In this document: positions 4,806 to 6,316 of the stretch, in pieces
Numbering within the stretch: the first letter of the stretch is position 1
Layout of the letters: the number at the start of each line of letters is the position of its first letter
Origin: Methanobrevibacter sp.
Lineage (GTDB): Archaea; Methanobacteriota; Methanobacteria; Methanobacteriales; Methanobacteriaceae
DNA length: 6,316 nt
Direction: 5' to 3'
Assembly (NCBI GenBank): GCA_021442885.1
Contig: JABUVA010000037.1
Coordinates: 1 to 6,316, forward strand
Translations under genes and position numbers: made by a program
The notes under the pieces: generated by a model
Told to the model about the DNA's origin: nothing
Databases searched by the model: none
The model's input: the letters and a program-made list of their open reading frames with translations, nothing else

Positions 4806-6316
4806 TTATGATTCTATTTTAATAAATTCCCCATAAATCAATCTATCCTTCAAATGACAATTATCAAAAATCCCATTTTGACAGCCATAAAATATAGTAC
4901 CTTGAGGATCTTCATGTACAATCCAATAAATTAAAGCACATATAAGAAATGTTAATACACCAACTGCAAGTCCAACACCCGCACCTGCCAACATTGTTCC
5001 AATAATAGCACCACCCACAACCGCAGCCGCACAAAAACCCGCAATTGCACCAACAACAATACCTGTAACTGTTGTAGTTATTGCACAAGTTATCATATAC
5101 TCGGCACAAGTATGCTCTTCTAGGAATTGACGATAAGCAGTTTCATTGTTAAAATAAGTTCCTTTAACTGTTACATTACATTTGGAACTACTATAAATAG
5201 CCCCTCCTTTATTATCCGCTGCATTAAAATTGAAAATAGAATTATTAACATGTAAAAAACTACCTTCATCAATAAATATTGCTCCACCTCTATCTTTAGC
5301 ATGATTTGAAGCGAATGATGAGTTATTTATTACTAACTCTGTGTTTTTAGCCCCAAAAACAGCACCACCCTTATCTGCAGTATTAGATAAAAAAACACTA
5401 TTAATTATTGATAAATGGCTATTTTGATTTACATAGACTGCACCACCATGATTATTTGCAGCATTATCAGTGAAAGCACAATTATTAATGTTTATGTTAC
5501 AATTATATCCAGCATTTATTGCACCACCATAATTTGCTTTACAATTGGTAAAAATAATGTTCGTAAAAGACGCTGTAACACCATCACTAATTGTGAATGC
5601 ATTATATTTCCCATAACCATTAATATTAGCAATAAGACTAGAATTATCTCTAGATCCTCCATTAATATGGATATCTTTATTAATACAAATATTTCCCCCA
5701 ATAATATAGGTTTTACCATTTAGATATATTGTATCTCCACTAGTAGCATTATCTATCTCCGTCTGCAGTTCTTTGAAACTTTTAACATCAGTATTATCTT
5801 TAAAATAAGATTCCTTAACAGTAACATTGCAATTACTACTATTATAAATAGCTCCTCCTTCAGCAGCTGCATTAAGATTGAAATTACAATTGTTGACATA
5901 TAATCCACTACCTGCATCAATAAATATTGCACCACCGTTATCTTTACCAATATTTGAATAAAATAATGAATAGCCTACTTTTAACTTTGTATTTTTAGCA
6001 CCATAAACCGCACCACCTTTATCTGCAGTATTAGATGAAAAAAGACTGTTCATTATAAATAAACAAACATTATTCACATAAACTGCGCCACCTTGTTTAT
6101 TTGCTTTATTATTTTTAAAAGAAACATTATTAATAGTTAAATTGCAAAGATTAGGTTCAGCATATATTGCACCACCATAATTTTCTCCTACATTAATATT
6201 AAAAGTACAATTACTGAGACATAATCCAGAATTTGTATCAATAAATATTGCACCTCCCTTATCTTTAGCAGTATTTGAAATAAATATGGAATTATCTATT
6301 TTTAAATCTGTGTTTT
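4806..6316 (-). CDS. Adhesin-like beta-helix surface protein, C-terminal part (start outside window)
   Basis: The reading frame stays open from the stop codon (TAA, 4808-4806) to the right edge, giving 502 residues of a larger protein; the GTG at 6077 is internal. The sequence is built of 25-28-residue rungs with the signature GGA[IV][YF], Asn-rich ladders and N-x-[ST]-x-F-x-x-N turns, typical of right-handed parallel beta-helices in the adhesin-like proteins that methanogens of Methanobacteriales display on the cell surface. Two beta-helix domains are seen. The first ends about 5810. The second starts with a cap (SFKELQTEIDNATSGDTIYLN, about 5780-5718), continues through INKDIHINGG and DGVTASFTNIIFTNC, and has five GG rungs (5528-5202). 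A 60-residue hydrophobic Gly/Ala-rich segment follows (5096-4917) and then a 36-residue tail with two Cys. No transglutaminase, Ig-like or pseudomurein-binding domain is present in the visible part. The likely role is surface attachment or cell-cell interaction; the ligand is unknown. It is probably monocistronic at its 3' end. Confidence 0.85.
   Translation of the reverse strand, partial: NTDLKIDNSIFISNTAKDKGGAIFIDTNSGLCLSNCTFNINVGENYGGAIYAEPNLCNLTINNVSFKNNKANKQGGAVYVNNVCLFIMNSLFSSNTADKGGAVYGAKNTKLKVGYSLFYSNIGKDNGGAIFIDAGSGLYVNNCNFNLNAAAEGGAIYNSSNCNVTVKESYFKDNTDVKSFKELQTEIDNATSGDTIYLNGKTYIIGGNICINKDIHINGGSRDNSSLIANINGYGKYNAFTISDGVTASFTNIIFTNCKANYGGAINAGYNCNININNCAFTDNAANNHGGAVYVNQNSHLSIINSVFLSNTADKGGAVFGAKNTELVINNSSFASNHAKDRGGAIFIDEGSFLHVNNSIFNFNAADNKGGAIYSSSKCNVTVKGTYFNNETAYRQFLEEHTCAEYMITCAITTTVTGIVVGAIAGFCAAAVVGGAIIGTMLAGAGVGLAVGVLTFLICALIYWIVHEDPQGTIFYGCQNGIFDNCHLKDRLIYGEFIKIES
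4917..5096 (-). other. Glycine-zipper transmembrane segment of the surface protein
   Basis: These 60 codons contain no charged residue and are rich in Gly, Ala, Val and Ile. Numbering from the Met at 5096-5094, Gly12, 16 and 20 form GxxxGxxxG, continued by Ala24 and Gly28. Gly29-Gly33 and Gly38, 42 and 46 form further GxxxG steps. The length fits a two-helix membrane hairpin, with a possible turn near GTMLAGAG, and the segment ends with aromatic ALIYWIV at the interface. Such zippers pack helices tightly and are common in oligomerising membrane segments. The simplest role is to anchor the beta-helix in the cell membrane. Confidence 0.75.
5202..5528 (-). repeat. Beta-helix rung array of the second domain (five GG rungs)
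   Basis: GG dipeptide codons fall at 5528-5523, 5447-5442, 5369-5364, 5288-5283 and 5207-5202, spacings of 81, 78, 81 and 81 bp. The rungs are individually recognisable as GGAINAGYNCN, GGAVYVNQNS, GGAVFGAKNT, GGAIFIDEGS and GGAIYSSSKCN. The fifth resembles the first, so the array is one complete four-rung supermodule of 321 bp (107 residues) plus the start of the next. Confidence 0.8.
5853..6316 (-). repeat. Beta-helix rung array of the first domain (six GG rungs, continues off the edge)
   Basis: GG codons lie at 6257-6252, 6176-6171, 6092-6087, 6017-6012, 5936-5931 and 5858-5853, preceded by a partial KNTDLKID rung at the right edge. The rung types run FIDTNSG, YAEPNLCN, VYVNN, VYGAKNT, FIDAGSG and YNSSNCN, the same cyclic order as in the second domain. 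FID to FID is again exactly 321 bp. The coding DNA of this array and of the one at 5202-5528 is clearly similar, for example an identical 18-bp word at 5371-5388 and 6019-6036. Confidence 0.8.

Noticed and set aside
4912..5109. Cys-rich 65-residue minus-strand ORF
   Set aside because: It is the Gly/Ala-rich membrane segment of the surface protein read in a shifted frame; the cysteines come from GGT/GCA-type codons read out of phase.
5415..5723. Plus-strand ORF of 102 residues rich in Ile, Thr and Asn
   Set aside because: It is the antisense of the repetitive beta-helix coding DNA, with no ribosome binding site and low-complexity composition.
6075..6077. A GTG at 6077 as the start of the surface protein
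   Set aside because: The frame is open upstream to the window edge and encodes the same rung pattern (GGAVYV, GGAIYAEP, GGAIFID), so the true start lies outside.
5202..6257. CRISPR-like or satellite array suggested by short motifs about every 80 bp
   Set aside because: The repeated ACCACC-type words encode the GG turns of successive beta-helix rungs in one frame; spacers are coding and related to each other.

Overview
The window looks like chromosomal DNA of a host-associated methanogenic archaeon of the order Methanobacteriales, probably Methanobrevibacter or Methanosphaera. This inference rests on very AT-rich DNA with A/T-biased third codon positions, GGTGA-type ribosome binding sites, T-tract terminators, a type I archaeal-style SerA, an archaeal Thg1-like protein beside an L-aspartate dehydrogenase, and a large Asn-rich beta-helix 'adhesin-like' surface protein. 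The genus is not proven by the sequence.

Left part (1-1850): the first 36 codons of a UPF0145/YbjQ-family gene run off the left edge on the minus strand. They are separated by a 107-bp divergent promoter region from serA on the plus strand (3-phosphoglycerate dehydrogenase, 524 aa, full length with a C-terminal ACT domain). A 14-bp inverted repeat flanked by A/T runs follows serA and probably terminates transcription from both directions.

Middle part (1874-4463, all minus strand): transcription runs right to left through a PRC-barrel protein, L-aspartate dehydrogenase (NAD precursor synthesis), a Thg1-like 3'-5' nucleotidyltransferase (tRNA 5'-end repair) and a JAMM/MPN+ metalloprotease with an acidic tail. 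The last three genes form a tight operon: both junctions read stop TAA, one T, then ATG. The PRC-barrel gene lies 62 bp upstream and is followed by T-tracts, so it may be a separate unit.

Right part (4464-6316, minus strand): an approximately 340-bp AT-rich gap without a gene holds several palindromes and a good TATA-like box. Beyond it is the C-terminal 502 residues of a large surface protein whose start lies outside the window. It shows two tandem beta-helix domains built from GGA[IV] rungs with a four-rung, 107-residue higher-order period. It ends in a 60-residue glycine-zipper membrane segment and a short two-Cys tail. This C-terminus is the most unusual thing in the window. No tRNA, rRNA, CRISPR array or insertion sequence was seen.
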